27,020 nucleotides of DNA. Origin: CAZYWA01 sp964650975 [NCBI: uncultured bacterium] (GTDB taxonomy: Bacteria > JADJOY01). Every line of letters begins with the position of its first letter. Positions within the stretch are counted from its first letter, which is position 1. The notes under the pieces were generated by a model. That model was not told the DNA's origin. It did not search any database and saw only the letters and a list, made by a program, of their open reading frames with translations. Position numbers and translations under genes: made by a program. The stretch spans positions 1 to 27,020 of the forward strand of contig CAZYWA010000028.1 of the NCBI GenBank assembly GCA_964650975.1, written 5' to 3'. Below are positions 16,672 to 25,350 of the stretch, piece after piece.

Positions 16672-17028
16672 ACCGACGCTCCATCAGGACTTGCCCTCCC
16701 GGACGAGGCCGCTTCGCGTTTTGCCTCGCGTTCGCAAAACGCGACGCGCACCGGAGGCACACGCCAGCTTCGGCTCGCGATTGGATGCGGTAGCGCCGCG
16801 GTGAGATTGAGGAATGTCCGCGCTGGCGCCCCGACCCGCCCGGCGCGCCAGCTCCAATTGTCGGGCGTGTATGTTGCATCCGAGTTCTCTCTGGCCGGCA
16901 GACAACCGCGCGCGCAGAGCCGCGGGCGAACCTTTTGGAGCTCTGCGGAACGCTGGATGAGTTCCGAGCCGATCGGTAGCGAAAATCGCTGGAAGTCCGC
17001 CCATCAAAACCGTTTCATAGGGGGTAGC
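16672..17028 (+). other. intergenic region between cytochrome and lipoprotein genes
   Basis: This 357-bp stretch holds the hairpin at 16715-16743 and two small inverted repeats near the lipoprotein start (GGAAC/GTTCC at 16947-16965 and AGCGA/TCGCT at 16978-16990). Open frames here have unlikely composition and no start signals. No clear promoter or riboswitch could be recognised. Confidence 0.5.
16715..16743. terminator. hairpin after the cytochrome gene
   Basis: Perfect 10-bp arms CGCGTTTTGC (16715-16724) and GCAAAACGCG (16734-16743) enclose a 9-nt loop, 43 bp after the cytochrome stop. There is no T-run after it, so intrinsic termination is plausible but not certain. Confidence 0.5.
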
Positions 17029-17856
17029 ATGAAGGTGCGTTTTGATTTCCTCGCCTGTATCGCAGCCTTGTCCCTGACCTCTGCTGCGTGCAACGGACCC
17101 ACCATCACCGTCTCGGGACAGTACCTCGTGAACCCGGGCGGTCCCGATCTCGGCGTGTATCTCAAGGCGCCAAGCTCACCGGTCCCCTTCCTCACCGGCG
17201 CGCTGGGTTTTTTCGACCCCGGTGCCGTCGATCCGAACGTTCTCGACGCCGCGAGCGGCTCCTGGAATGTGAACCATTTCCAGCTCAACGTGACCGGAGG
17301 CGGTGGTGACATCCCGACCTCCGTCGACGGTGACGCAGTCGATTCCAGCGGCGACGGGATCGCCGACGTACTGAACGCGACGGTTCATCTCGACACCGGC
17401 GAAACGCTTCCCATCAGCATTCCTCGGACCGATCCCTTCGCGGACTACCGGTGCTGGAACAGCCTGACCGGCGCGAACCGCTGCATCCCGGTGCTCGGAG
17501 CGGCCGACTGCGCGTTCGTTCCATCGACGCCCCCGGATTTCGACCTGACCGCCTCGATCCCGTTCAAGGACCCCGACGGCAATTTCAATCCAGGGGGCAC
17601 TCTGACGGTGAGCGTCGTGCAACACCTGACCGCCGGTGGGACGTCGACCGTCACGACCGACGTCCCCGTCCCGGGCACCAGCGGAACCTGGACCCTCACT
17701 GCATCGAGCAGCCCCGATCTCGTGACACTCACCGGTCCCGTCGCGCTCGACCCAGCGGCGTCCTTCGCCACGGTGAGCTTCCACGTAGCGGACGCGGCGG
17801 GGGCGAGCTCGATCGACCTGCAAGGCGAGGTTGCCTGCAGCACCCAGATCCCGTGA
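17029..17856 (+). CDS. hypothetical lipoprotein, beta-rich
   Basis: This 275-aa protein starts MKVRFDFLACIAALSLTSAAC with a likely lipidated Cys21, preceded by an AGGGGG ribosome-binding site 4-5 nt before the ATG at 17029. The mature protein is rich in Gly, Thr, Ser and Asp. It has a DSSGDGIADVLN calcium-type motif at about 104-115 and one cysteine-containing loop (YRCWNSLTGANRCIP...DCAF). The second half has alternating beta strands (GTLTVSVVQHL, GTWTLTASSSP, FATVSFHVADA), suggesting an Ig-like or adhesin-type sandwich. I do not recognise the family. It is downstream of the cytochrome gene on the same strand but separated by 357 bp, so co-regulation is uncertain. Confidence 0.85.
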   Translation: MKVRFDFLACIAALSLTSAACNGPTITVSGQYLVNPGGPDLGVYLKAPSSPVPFLTGALGFFDPGAVDPNVLDAASGSWNVNHFQLNVTGGGGDIPTSVDGDAVDSSGDGIADVLNATVHLDTGETLPISIPRTDPFADYRCWNSLTGANRCIPVLGAADCAFVPSTPPDFDLTASIPFKDPDGNFNPGGTLTVSVVQHLTAGGTSTVTTDVPVPGTSGTWTLTASSSPDLVTLTGPVALDPAASFATVSFHVADAAGASSIDLQGEVACSTQIP

Positions 17857-17912
17857 CACGGTAGGGCCGGCGACACCGGCTAGCCACCGAGGCGCTCGCC
17901 AGCCACGAGCGG

Positions 17913-17949
17913 CGTCACGGTGGGGCGGTTTCGCGGCGCGGCGAGCTGA
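17913..17949 (+). pseudogene. remnant matching the 3' end of the cytochrome gene
   Basis: In one frame this reads VTVGRFRGAAS followed by a stop. The cytochrome gene ends VTVGRFRGTAG followed by a stop (16636-16671). The nucleotides match through CGTCACGGTGGGGCG.TTTCG and beyond. Upstream of 17913 the match fades. It looks like the last dozen codons of a former second cytochrome copy or a local duplication end, lying just before the stop of propeller copy B on the other strand. Confidence 0.5.
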
Positions 17950-17958
17950 GCTACCCGA

Positions 17959-19449
17959 TCAGGGACTCCCCGCCGCCGCCGCGGAGCCGGGTTCGTCGCC
18001 GGGACCCTGCGGATGTCGCGCGTGCGGGAACACCGTCGGGATCGCGCGGTTCCAGACCCACGATCCCGCGTCACGAAAGCCGCGCATCGTGCGGAGCCAC
18101 GCGATTCTTGCGAGCTCGCGGACCCGACCGACGTGCCCGGATAGCGCCTCTTCGCCGGCGACCCGCACCGCGGCGATGCTCCGGGTGTTGCGGACGAAGA
18201 TCCGTCCGTCGGCGAAGCTCGGATAGGTGCGTCCCTCGCTGTCGAACACGTCGATCCGCGCCGCCTCGCTGTAGCCCTGCGGCGAGGCAAGGGCGACCAC
18301 CACCGTTCCGCCTTTGCCGAAGATCACCAGATGCCCGTCGACGAGGATCAACCCGTTCCCGCCGGGAATCCGCGACTTCCAGCGTCGCGCGCCGTCCGAC
18401 GCGGAGATGCAGGTCAAGAACTCGCCGCTGTATCCGTAAAGGTTTCCTTGGTGGAGCACGGGAGTGGCGAAGGTGCCCTTCAAGTCGGTCGTCTCCCAGA
18501 GCTTGTGGGCCTCGAAGCCACTGTCCGTGCGGCCGACGCGAAGCGCCGTCGACCTCCACCAGCCGGGGAGCAGGATGCGATCTTCCCCGAGCAGCACCGG
18601 GGTCGGCACGATGTTCTGTCCCTGGTTCCCGGGCGCCGACCACAGGCTCGCTCCCGTGACCGGGTCGAAGGCGGTGACGGCATGGTCGGTGACGGTCAGG
18701 ATCTGAGCGACTCCGGCGAGCTCGGCCGGGATCGGCGACACGTACTCGGCGGAGTCATCCCCCGCGGTCCACACGATCGCACCGGAGGCCTTGTCGACGG
18801 CGGCGAGGCTCGTCCCGCCGGATCCCGTCTCCACGAACAGCCGGTCTCCGACCACCAGCGGTGACGTCGGCAGGCCGGGCTCGGGCACGGTCAGGCCGAG
18901 CCGCGCGACGAGCGGCAGCCGCCAGATCTCGGACCCGTCCGCCAGCCGCACGGCGACGAGGTTGCCTGCCGGATCGAGCGCGTAGACGACTCCCGCCTCG
19001 ATCGTGGGCGTGCTCGCGGGCCCGCCTTCCGATCCGTGCCCCGCGGGAAAGGCCGGACCGACCGCATGGGTCCAGATCGTCTCTCCCGTGGCCGCGTCGA
19101 GGGCGACCAGACGGTCCTCGGCACCGTCCGAGTACATCGTGACGGCGCGGCCCTCGGCGATCGAGATCCCCGAGTAGCCGGCACCGAGCGTACGACTCCA
19201 CTCGAGCTCGAGACGAAGCGTTGGACCGGCGAACGCGCCACCGGATGGAGCGCTGCCGTCGTAACCGGGCCCGCGCCAGTGAGGCCAATCGGCGGCGGCA
19301 GCCGCGTGAGCGAGGAAGAAACAGAGGAGAACGGGCAGCGAGACGCGAGCAAGGGGGAACCGATCACGTCCTTGCCTGGACCAGGCGAGGTGTGGCGCGG
19401 GCGCGATCTCGGCGCGGTGCGGTGCTCCGTGGCCCAAAGCGATGCTCAT
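17959..19449 (-). CDS. exported PQQ-like beta-propeller protein (copy B)
   Basis: This 496-aa paralogue of the propeller at 13291 shares the DWPHWRGPGYDG opening and blades with LVALDAATGETIWTH, LVAVRLADGSEIWRL and LAAVDKASGAIVWTA. It is longer at the N-terminus, where about 35 residues precede the signal core (SLPVLLCFFLAHAAAAA). At the C-terminus about 65 residues (RVRELARIAWLRTMRGFRDAGSW...) are not propeller-like and end in a low-complexity Ala/Gly/Pro tail. ATG at 19449 is the only good in-frame start close to the signal peptide. It is probably periplasmic, and a partner role like that of copy A is inference. It lies downstream of the small membrane protein gene by 71 bp and faces the lipoprotein gene. 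Confidence 0.88.
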   Translation of the reverse strand: MSIALGHGAPHRAEIAPAPHLAWSRQGRDRFPLARVSLPVLLCFFLAHAAAAADWPHWRGPGYDGSAPSGGAFAGPTLRLELEWSRTLGAGYSGISIAEGRAVTMYSDGAEDRLVALDAATGETIWTHAVGPAFPAGHGSEGGPASTPTIEAGVVYALDPAGNLVAVRLADGSEIWRLPLVARLGLTVPEPGLPTSPLVVGDRLFVETGSGGTSLAAVDKASGAIVWTAGDDSAEYVSPIPAELAGVAQILTVTDHAVTAFDPVTGASLWSAPGNQGQNIVPTPVLLGEDRILLPGWWRSTALRVGRTDSGFEAHKLWETTDLKGTFATPVLHQGNLYGYSGEFLTCISASDGARRWKSRIPGGNGLILVDGHLVIFGKGGTVVVALASPQGYSEAARIDVFDSEGRTYPSFADGRIFVRNTRSIAAVRVAGEEALSGHVGRVRELARIAWLRTMRGFRDAGSWVWNRAIPTVFPHARHPQGPGDEPGSAAAAGSP

Positions 19450-19520
19450 GAGACGCACTCGTGATCCGGGTCGTCGGCTCCGCGGGCCGGCCTGGCGGGC
19501 TGGACGATGCAGGTCCGGAG

Positions 19521-19886
19521 TCAGCCCACCTCGGAGCGGCCCGCAGCGGCGATTCCGACGCGCGCTGCCTGAACGATCATCGAGTAGATCGCGCAATTGG
19601 CCAACACCACCGCGATACCGGTTGCCCAGGTCAGCCCGGTTCCGGAGGGCTCAGGCGGCCGGATGATGGCCATCACGGTCCATGCGCCGGGCGCCAGCGG
19701 AAGGAGCAGGGCGACGGAAGCCTTCGCGCCGATCGCGGTCTCGAGGAAGGCCGCGCCCACCGCCGCGATGGACAGGCAGACGCCGGACACGACGGACGTC
19801 CGCCATCCGACCTCGCGCCACGGCCCGGCTTCGTCCCGGTGCCAGGAAGCAGCCCGGTCGGTCGACACCGGCAAGGACCGGCTCAC
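19521..19886 (-). CDS. hypothetical three-helix membrane protein
   Basis: This 121-aa product has three hydrophobic segments: about 29-49 (TSVVSGVCLSIAAVGAAFLE), 55-75 (ASVALLLPLAPGAWTVMAIIR) and 86-107 (WATGIAVVLANCAIYSMIVQ). They have the spacing and Gly/Ala content of real helices, unlike the Arg-rich shadow frames nearby. The start is a GTG at 19886, 27 bp after the LEA-like gene on the same strand. No family is recognised. The N-terminal 25 residues are polar and the real start may be further in. Confidence 0.55.
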   Translation of the reverse strand: MSRSLPVSTDRAASWHRDEAGPWREVGWRTSVVSGVCLSIAAVGAAFLETAIGAKASVALLLPLAPGAWTVMAIIRPPEPSGTGLTWATGIAVVLANCAIYSMIVQAARVGIAAAGRSEVG

Positions 19887-19913
19887 CGCCGCCTACACGC
19901 GGCCCGCTCTCGC

Positions 19914-20501
19914 TCAGTAGCCACCGAGGGCCTTGTTGACCGCGCCGGTGGTCTTGTCGACGGCGTTCTGGCCGGCGCCAGCGGCCTGATTCGCCGCACC
20001 TTGGGCCGCGCCCGACGCTTGATCCGCGGCGCCCTGCGCGGTTCCGGTCGCTTGATCCAGTGCGTTCTGGGGCGCCGACGTGACCGAACCCACGGCCTGC
20101 TGGCCGGTCGCGGCGGCGCCGGTCACTTCGCTTTCGACGGCAGAGACCTTGTCCTGAGCATAGGCGCTCGGATCGACGCCAAGCGCCGTGGCGGTGGCGC
20201 CGACGTCATTGTGATTCGATCCGAGGATCCCGGTGACCTTGTCGAGACCGGCGCCGGAAGCCTGATTCACGAGCAGTGTCTGAACCACGCCGTCGAGGCT
20301 GAGCCCGGAGCCCATGAGCTTGGTCACCGCGTCCGCCGGAACGCCGAATTTCTTCGCGAGCGGCGCGACCAGCTTCGTGGCACCCCCGCCGAGCAAATCC
20401 AGCGCCCCGGCCTGCGCCCGTCCGGCGGGCCAGAGGAAGGCTCCAACGAGCACGATGGCAACGAGCGCGGAAGCGGGGCGGGTCGATCTGGTGTGGATCA
20501 C
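19914..20501 (-). CDS. exported LEA-like low-complexity protein
   Basis: This 195-aa protein starts at GTG 20501 with GGAGG six nt upstream, then a signal peptide ending AQA (residue 31). The next 90 residues (LDLLGGGATKLVAPLAKKFGVPADAVTKLM...) are helical and not recognised. The last 65 residues repeat short Ala/Gln/Gly units (QATGTAQGAADQASGAAQG, AANQAAGAGQNAVDKTTGA) like the 11-mer pattern of late-embryogenesis-abundant (LEA) group-3 proteins, which protect against desiccation or aggregation. Such a role in the periplasm here is inference. It is the first gene of a minus-strand set with the three-helix protein and propeller copy B. Confidence 0.82.
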   Translation of the reverse strand: MIHTRSTRPASALVAIVLVGAFLWPAGRAQAGALDLLGGGATKLVAPLAKKFGVPADAVTKLMGSGLSLDGVVQTLLVNQASGAGLDKVTGILGSNHNDVGATATALGVDPSAYAQDKVSAVESEVTGAAATGQQAVGSVTSAPQNALDQATGTAQGAADQASGAAQGAANQAAGAGQNAVDKTTGAVNKALGGY

Positions 20502-20509
20502 GGTGTCCT

Positions 20510-20531
20510 CCAATCGGTGGGTTTGGATTGG
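20510..20531. promoter_or_regulatory. inverted repeat upstream of the LEA-like gene
   Basis: CCAATC (20510-20515) and GATTGG (20526-20531) form a 6-bp inverted repeat just upstream of the ribosome-binding site of the LEA-like gene. It could be an operator or a leader hairpin; it is short enough to be chance. Confidence 0.25.
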
Positions 20532-20594
20532 ACGGTAGCCGCCCGAACCGGACCACACAAGCCGGTGGGAGAGGTCTCGCGGTGCACGCGCGGC

Positions 20595-20623
20595 TTGCCG
20601 CCCTCCGGCAGCTCCCCTTAAAT
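20595..20623 (+). promoter_or_regulatory. possible promoter of the spermidine-synthase-like gene
   Basis: TTGCCG (20595-20600) and TTAAAT (20618-20623) are 17 nt apart, each matching the sigma-70 consensus at 4 of 6 positions. It is the only AT-rich spot in the divergent gap, and a palindrome TTCCCGGGAA (20623-20632) overlaps its end. Confidence 0.4.
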
Positions 20624-20681
20624 TCCCGGGAAAATCCGCATCCGAGAGTCGGATGGCGCGGTTCGCCTCCCGAGGCGACAG

Positions 20682-22979
20682 GTGAAGGGGCCATCACCCG
20701 TCGCCCGCATCGCGCATCGCTCGCCTTCACGCTGCCCTCGCGGCCTCCCTCGTTCCCGCTCCGGCGCCTCCTCGACCGTGACTCCCGCCGTCGCGTTCGC
20801 GCTGTTCTTCTTGTCGGGCGCCTGCGGGCTCCTCTACCAGCTGGTCTGGACGCGGCTCGCGTTCAGTCACTTCGGCGTCCTGATGCCGGTGCTATCGGTG
20901 GTCGTGTCGAGCTTCATGCTCGGGCTGGGGCTGGGGTCGCTTCTCTCCGGACCGATCCTGGAGGCCTGGGCGCGCCGCACCCGCAGGTCGGTGCTCTGGG
21001 TCTACGCGGCGGCGGAGGCGGGAATCGCGCTCGGTGCGTTCGTGGTGCCGGTCGCGTTCCGGGTCGGCGATCGCGCGCTGCTGGCCGGAGGCGATCTCGA
21101 CTCGGCGTCCTATCTGGTCTCGTCGGCCTGCACGATCGCGCTGTCGCTCCTGCCGTTCTGCGTGTGCATGGGGCTCACGCTTCCGATCGGAATGGCGGCG
21201 CTGCGGGAACGAGCCGCATCGAGCCGGACCGGGTTCAGCCTGCTCTACTTCGCGAACGTGCTGGGCGCCATGACCGGCGCGTTGCTGACCTCGGGTGTGC
21301 TCGTCGAGGTCTTCGGCTTCGCCCACACGTTGCGGCTCGCCGCCACGGCGAACGCGCTGCTCGCGACCGTCAGCGCCGTGCTCGCATGGAAGGCCGGCCC
21401 GCTGCCGGGTGGATCCGACGCGCGGCCCGCCGGCGAGCCCTCCGCTCATCCGCCTGCTCGTCCGGTCCCGGCCGGAGTCCGCTGGAGCCTCGCGACCCTC
21501 TTCACCACGGCGTTCGTCGCGGTCGGATTCGAGATCGTGTGGACCCGGACGCTGACTCCGGTCCTCGGCACCACGATCTACGCCTTCGCGCTGGTAGTGG
21601 CCGTGTATCTCCTCGCCACCTGGCTCGGTACCTGGACCTATCGCCGCGACCTCGCTCGCGGCGAGCTGCTCTCGTACGAACGGCTCTGCGGTGTGCTGGT
21701 GATCAGTGCCTTCGTGCCGGCGATCGTCAACGATCCGCGTGTCGCGCCGGGCTCGATCGCGGCGCTGGGCAGCATCGCGCCCACGTGCGCGCTGCTCGGC
21801 TACCTCACTCCTCGGCTCATCGACGAGTACTCGGGGGGCATTCCAGGTCGCGCCGGGTTTGCGTACGCGGTCAACGTCGTCGGCTCGATCCTGGGACCGC
21901 TCGCGGCGTCGTACGCGTTGCTGCCGACCCTCGGCGCCAGGGGGTCGACGGTGGCCCTGGCGCTTCCGTTCGCCGGGCTCTTCGTCGCGCGCGGGCGCTC
22001 GGCCGGAGTGCGCTCCATCGCCGTGGTCATGTCGTTGACGCTGGTGCTGAGCGGCTACACGTTGCGCGTGGCCTCGTCGCAGGACGAGAAGTGCGTGGCC
22101 GAGGCAGGTGGCCGGGAAGTGCGTCGCGACTACGCGGCGACCGTGGCGTCGTGCGGCGCCGGCATGCTGAAGCGCTTGTTCGTCAACGGGATCGGCATCA
22201 CCAGGCTCACGCCGATCACCAAGGCCATGGCGCACATCCCGATCGTCGCGCACCGTGGACCGGTGCGGTCGACGCTGATGATCTGTTTCGGGATGGGAAC
22301 GACCTACCGGTCGCTGCTGAGCTGGCCGGTGCAAACGGTGGCGGTGGAGCTGGTGCCGAGCGTGCGTGACGCGTTCGGCTACTATCACGCCGACGCGGCG
22401 CAGGCCCTCGCGAATCCCAGGGGCCGGGTCGTGATCGACGACGGTCGCCGCTACCTGCAGCGCGGCGTCGAGCAGTTCGACATCATCACGCTCGACCCGC
22501 CACCGCCGGTCGAGGCGGCCGGCTCGAGCCTGCTCTACTCGACCGAGTTCTACGGCCTGGCCAAGCGACGGCTGGCGAAGGACGGCATCCTCGCGCAATG
22601 GTGGCCGACCGGCGAGCTCAAGATCCTGCAAGCCGTCGCGCGCTCGCTGACGCTCTCGTTCCCCTACGTGCGGGTCTTCAAGGGAAACGGCGGGGCGGGT
22701 TTTCATTTCTTCGCGTCGTCGACGCCCATCGACATCCCCGAGGTCGCCGAGTTCGTCGAGCGGTTGCCGAAGGCGGCGCAGGACGACATCCGCGAGTGGG
22801 CCCCGAACGGCGACCTCGAGGCCGGCGTCGGCGCCATGATCGCGCGCGAGCTGCCGCTCGAAGCCGTGCTCAGCGACGACTCGTCGCTGGTCGTCACCGA
22901 CGATCACCCGTTCAACGAGTACTACTTCCTGCGACGTCTCGCCGACACCCGCGACCACACGCTGAAGTTCGTGTATTGA
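20682..22979 (+). CDS. membrane protein fused to a spermidine-synthase-like domain
   Basis: This 765-aa protein has an N-terminal multi-helix membrane domain (about 33-465), opening [29 protein letters not shown], the hallmark of the fused transporter/spermidine-synthase-like family. The C-terminal domain (about 510-765) has a Rossmann methyltransferase-type fold: [10 protein letters not shown] (cofactor loop), VAVELVPSV (ribose-binding Glu), [10 protein letters not shown] and [10 protein letters not shown]. True spermidine synthases have DSxDP at the last site; here the second Asp is replaced by Pro, so polyamine synthesis is doubtful. The start is GTG at 20682 with GAGG 6 nt upstream; GTG at 20778 is an alternative. 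It ends FNEYYFLRR...KFVY. Substrate unknown. Confidence 0.88.
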   Translation: MKGPSPVARIAHRSPSRCPRGLPRSRSGASSTVTPAVAFALFFLSGACGLLYQLVWTRLAFSHFGVLMPVLSVVVSSFMLGLGLGSLLSGPILEAWARRTRRSVLWVYAAAEAGIALGAFVVPVAFRVGDRALLAGGDLDSASYLVSSACTIALSLLPFCVCMGLTLPIGMAALRERAASSRTGFSLLYFANVLGAMTGALLTSGVLVEVFGFAHTLRLAATANALLATVSAVLAWKAGPLPGGSDARPAGEPSAHPPARPVPAGVRWSLATLFTTAFVAVGFEIVWTRTLTPVLGTTIYAFALVVAVYLLATWLGTWTYRRDLARGELLSYERLCGVLVISAFVPAIVNDPRVAPGSIAALGSIAPTCALLGYLTPRLIDEYSGGIPGRAGFAYAVNVVGSILGPLAASYALLPTLGARGSTVALALPFAGLFVARGRSAGVRSIAVVMSLTLVLSGYTLRVASSQDEKCVAEAGGREVRRDYAATVASCGAGMLKRLFVNGIGITRLTPITKAMAHIPIVAHRGPVRSTLMICFGMGTTYRSLLSWPVQTVAVELVPSVRDAFGYYHADAAQALANPRGRVVIDDGRRYLQRGVEQFDIITLDPPPPVEAAGSSLLYSTEFYGLAKRRLAKDGILAQWWPTGELKILQAVARSLTLSFPYVRVFKGNGGAGFHFFASSTPIDIPEVAEFVERLPKAAQDDIREWAPNGDLEAGVGAMIARELPLEAVLSDDSSLVVTDDHPFNEYYFLRRLADTRDHTLKFVY

Positions 22980-23040
22980 GCCGCTCCTTGCCGGGCAGCC
23001 GCCCGGCTGCTCGGGCCCGCGTCTCGCCGCGTCGGAAGAC

Positions 23041-23430
23041 ATGCCCGCGAACCCGCCGCTCACCGCCGAAGGCGACGCGCTGCGCCGCCACGCGCTTGGT
23101 CTTCCCGAGGCGCACGAGGACAACCCGTGGGGGCACGCGGCCATCAAGGTGCGAGGCAAGGTGTTCGTGTTCCTCGCGAACCAGGACGGCGGCCTCTCGT
23201 TCTCCGCGAAGCTCCCCGAGTCGGCCGGCCCCGCACTGCTCTTGCCCTTCACGTCCCCGACCGGCTACGGCCTCGGCAAGAGCAACTGGGTGAGCGCGCG
23301 CTTCGCCGCCGGCGAGCGCGTGCCCGTCGACCTGCTCCAGGAATGGATCGAAGAGAGCTACCGAGCGATCGCACCGAAAAAGCTCGCGAAGCAAGGGCTG
23401 GATTCTCGCGCCCGAGCCGAGCGGCGCTGA
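23041..23430 (+). CDS. MmcQ/YjbR family protein
   Basis: This 129-aa protein matches the MmcQ/YjbR fold, a small alpha/beta family with a double-wing DNA-binding-like fold but no settled function. Seen are [29 protein letters not shown] at the start, then [23 protein letters not shown] and the C-terminal [19 protein letters not shown], all typical. The length is normal. ATG at 23041 has GGAAG upstream. It follows the spermidine-synthase-like gene by 61 bp on the same strand and converges on the ABC transporter gene. Confidence 0.92.
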   Translation: MPANPPLTAEGDALRRHALGLPEAHEDNPWGHAAIKVRGKVFVFLANQDGGLSFSAKLPESAGPALLLPFTSPTGYGLGKSNWVSARFAAGERVPVDLLQEWIEESYRAIAPKKLAKQGLDSRARAERR

Positions 23431-23485
23431 CGAGCGGACGGCGAGAAGGCGAACGGCGGTCGCGCGGCTGCCCGTCGCGGAGCGC

Positions 23486-23537
23486 CGGGCTCCAGGTGAG
23501 CGGGCACGGGCGCTGGAGCCCGCCGGTCTCCGGCGGG
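23486..23537. terminator. tandem hairpins between convergent genes
   Basis: The first hairpin has arms GGGCTCCAG (23487-23495) and CTGGAGCCC (23513-23521). The second, overlapping it by three bases, has CCCGCCGG (23519-23526), a 3-nt loop and CCGGCGGG (23530-23537). The second is very stable. No T-run follows, so the terminator role is inferred from position between the MmcQ-like and ABC transporter gene ends. Confidence 0.55.
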
Positions 23538-23553
23538 TCCCCGATCGAACGAG

Positions 23554-25350
23554 TCAGCCCGTCACGCCCACGTCGCTGAACTGGAGCTCGGCCAAGCGCG
23601 CGTAGAGCGGGCTCGAGCGCAGCAGCTGGGCGTGGGTGCCGACCGCCACGAGGCGGCCGTGGTCGAGGACCACGGTGCGGTGCGCGTCGACGACGGTGGC
23701 GAGGCGGTGCGCGATCACGATCGACGTGCGCCCGCGCATCAGCACATCGAGCGCGCGCTGGACGACCGATTCGCTCTCCGCGTCGAGCGCGCTGGTCGCC
23801 TCGTCGAGCAACAGCACCTCGGGGTTCCGGAGCAGCGCGCGGGCGATCGCCATGCGCTGGCGCTGGCCGCCCGAGAGACGCACTCCGCCCTCGCCCAGGT
23901 GGCTCGCGTAACCCTCCGGCAGCCGGCCGATGAACTCGCTCGCGTAGGCGGCGTCGGCCGCGGCGCGCACTTCGGCGTCGGTCGCGTCGGGCCGGCCGTA
24001 GCGGATGTTCTCGGCGACGGTGGTGCTGAAGAGCGTCGGCTGCTGCGGGACGAGCGCCACGTGCCGGCGCAGCTCTTCGAGCGCGAGATGCCGCACGTCG
24101 ACGCCGTCGAGCAGGATCGTGCCGTGCGCCGGGTCGTAGAAGCGCAGCAAGAGCTCGAAGAGCGTCGACTTGCCCGCGCCGGAAGGACCGACGAGTGCCA
24201 CGCGCTCGCCCGCGGCGATCTCGAGGCTCAGCTCCGAAATCGCGGGAGTGTCGGGGCGCGATGGGTACGCGAAACCGATGCTCCGGATCGAGAGCGCGCC
24301 GCGCACCGGCTTCGGGAGCGCGCGTGGCTCTGGGGGGCTCGCGATGCGCGGTAGGACGGCGAGGAGCTCCGAGAGCCGCTCGGTGGCGCCCGCGGCGCGC
24401 TGCAAGTCGCCGTAGACCTCGCTGATGGCTCCCACGGCGCCGCCGACCATGATCGCGTAGAACACGAACGCCGCGAGCTGGCCCCCCGTGATGCGCCCAG
24501 CGAGCACGTCGTTGCCGCCCTGCCAGATGAGGAAACCGACCGCGCCGAGCACCAGCACGATGACCACCGTGGTGAGCACGGCGCGCTGCCGGATGCGCAG
24601 CACGGCCGCGGCGAACGCCGACTCGACGCGCACCCCGAAGGCCGCGCGGTCGAGCGGCTCGTGGTTGTGGGCCTGCACGATCTTGACGCTCCCGAGCGTC
24701 TCGCCGACGAACGCACCCACGTCCGCCACGCGATCCTGACTAGCGCGCGAGAGCCGCCGCACGCGCCGGCCGAAGATGAGAATCGGCGCGATCACCGCCG
24801 GCACGCACGCGAGCACCGTGCCGGTGAGCTTCGGGTCGGTGACGAAGAGCAGCACCAGGCCGCCCAGGAACGTGAGCAGGTTCCGCAGCGCGATCGAGAC
24901 CGACGAGCCGATCACCGTCTCGAGCAGCGTGGTGTCGGTGGTGATGCGGGTCTGGATCTCACGCGGGGAGTTGGTCTCGAAGAAGGCGGGCTCGAGCGAC
25001 ACGACGTGGTCGAAGACCGCGCGCCGGAGATCGGCGCTCACCCGCTCGCCGAGCCACGAGACGAGAAAGAAACGCGTGAACGTGCCGACCGCCATGAGCA
25101 CCACGACGAGCAAGAACCAGCCGACGCTCTGGCGCAGCATCTCGGGCGAGCCCGTCGCGAGCCCGCGATCGATCATGAACTTGAGCCCCTGTCCGATCGC
25201 GAGCGTGCAGCCGGCCGTGAAGACGAGCGCCGCGAGCGCGCCCGCGACCGCCGCCTTGTAAGGCCGCACGAACGGGAGGATCGGTGCCAGCGCCGGCCGC
25301 AGCCGCCGCGGATCGCGCACCACGGGTCGATCGGGATGATGGGTCGCCAT
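23554..25350 (-). CDS. ABC exporter, fused permease and ATPase (MsbA/ABCB type)
   Basis: This 598-aa half-transporter has six membrane helices in residues 25-310 (ABC exporter type I fold) and an ATPase domain from about 345. Visible motifs are Walker A (GPSGAGKST), Q-loop (LVPQQPTLFS), signature (LSGGQRQRMAIARAL), Walker B (VLLLDEATSALD) and the switch His (IVIAHRLAT). It should work as a homodimer exporting a lipid or hydrophobic compound from the inner membrane. No substrate gene is adjacent. All catalytic residues are present. ATG at 25350 is the natural start, though its ribosome-binding site is weak. Confidence 0.96.
   Translation of the reverse strand: MATHHPDRPVVRDPRRLRPALAPILPFVRPYKAAVAGALAALVFTAGCTLAIGQGLKFMIDRGLATGSPEMLRQSVGWFLLVVVLMAVGTFTRFFLVSWLGERVSADLRRAVFDHVVSLEPAFFETNSPREIQTRITTDTTLLETVIGSSVSIALRNLLTFLGGLVLLFVTDPKLTGTVLACVPAVIAPILIFGRRVRRLSRASQDRVADVGAFVGETLGSVKIVQAHNHEPLDRAAFGVRVESAFAAAVLRIRQRAVLTTVVIVLVLGAVGFLIWQGGNDVLAGRITGGQLAAFVFYAIMVGGAVGAISEVYGDLQRAAGATERLSELLAVLPRIASPPEPRALPKPVRGALSIRSIGFAYPSRPDTPAISELSLEIAAGERVALVGPSGAGKSTLFELLLRFYDPAHGTILLDGVDVRHLALEELRRHVALVPQQPTLFSTTVAENIRYGRPDATDAEVRAAADAAYASEFIGRLPEGYASHLGEGGVRLSGGQRQRMAIARALLRNPEVLLLDEATSALDAESESVVQRALDVLMRGRTSIVIAHRLATVVDAHRTVVLDHGRLVAVGTHAQLLRSSPLYARLAELQFSDVGVTG

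Noticed and set aside
19461-20621. 386-codon plus-strand frame over the LEA-like and three-helix genes
   Set aside because: Its composition is Arg/Gly/His-rich with no motif, while the opposite strand shows signal peptide, repeats and membrane helices.
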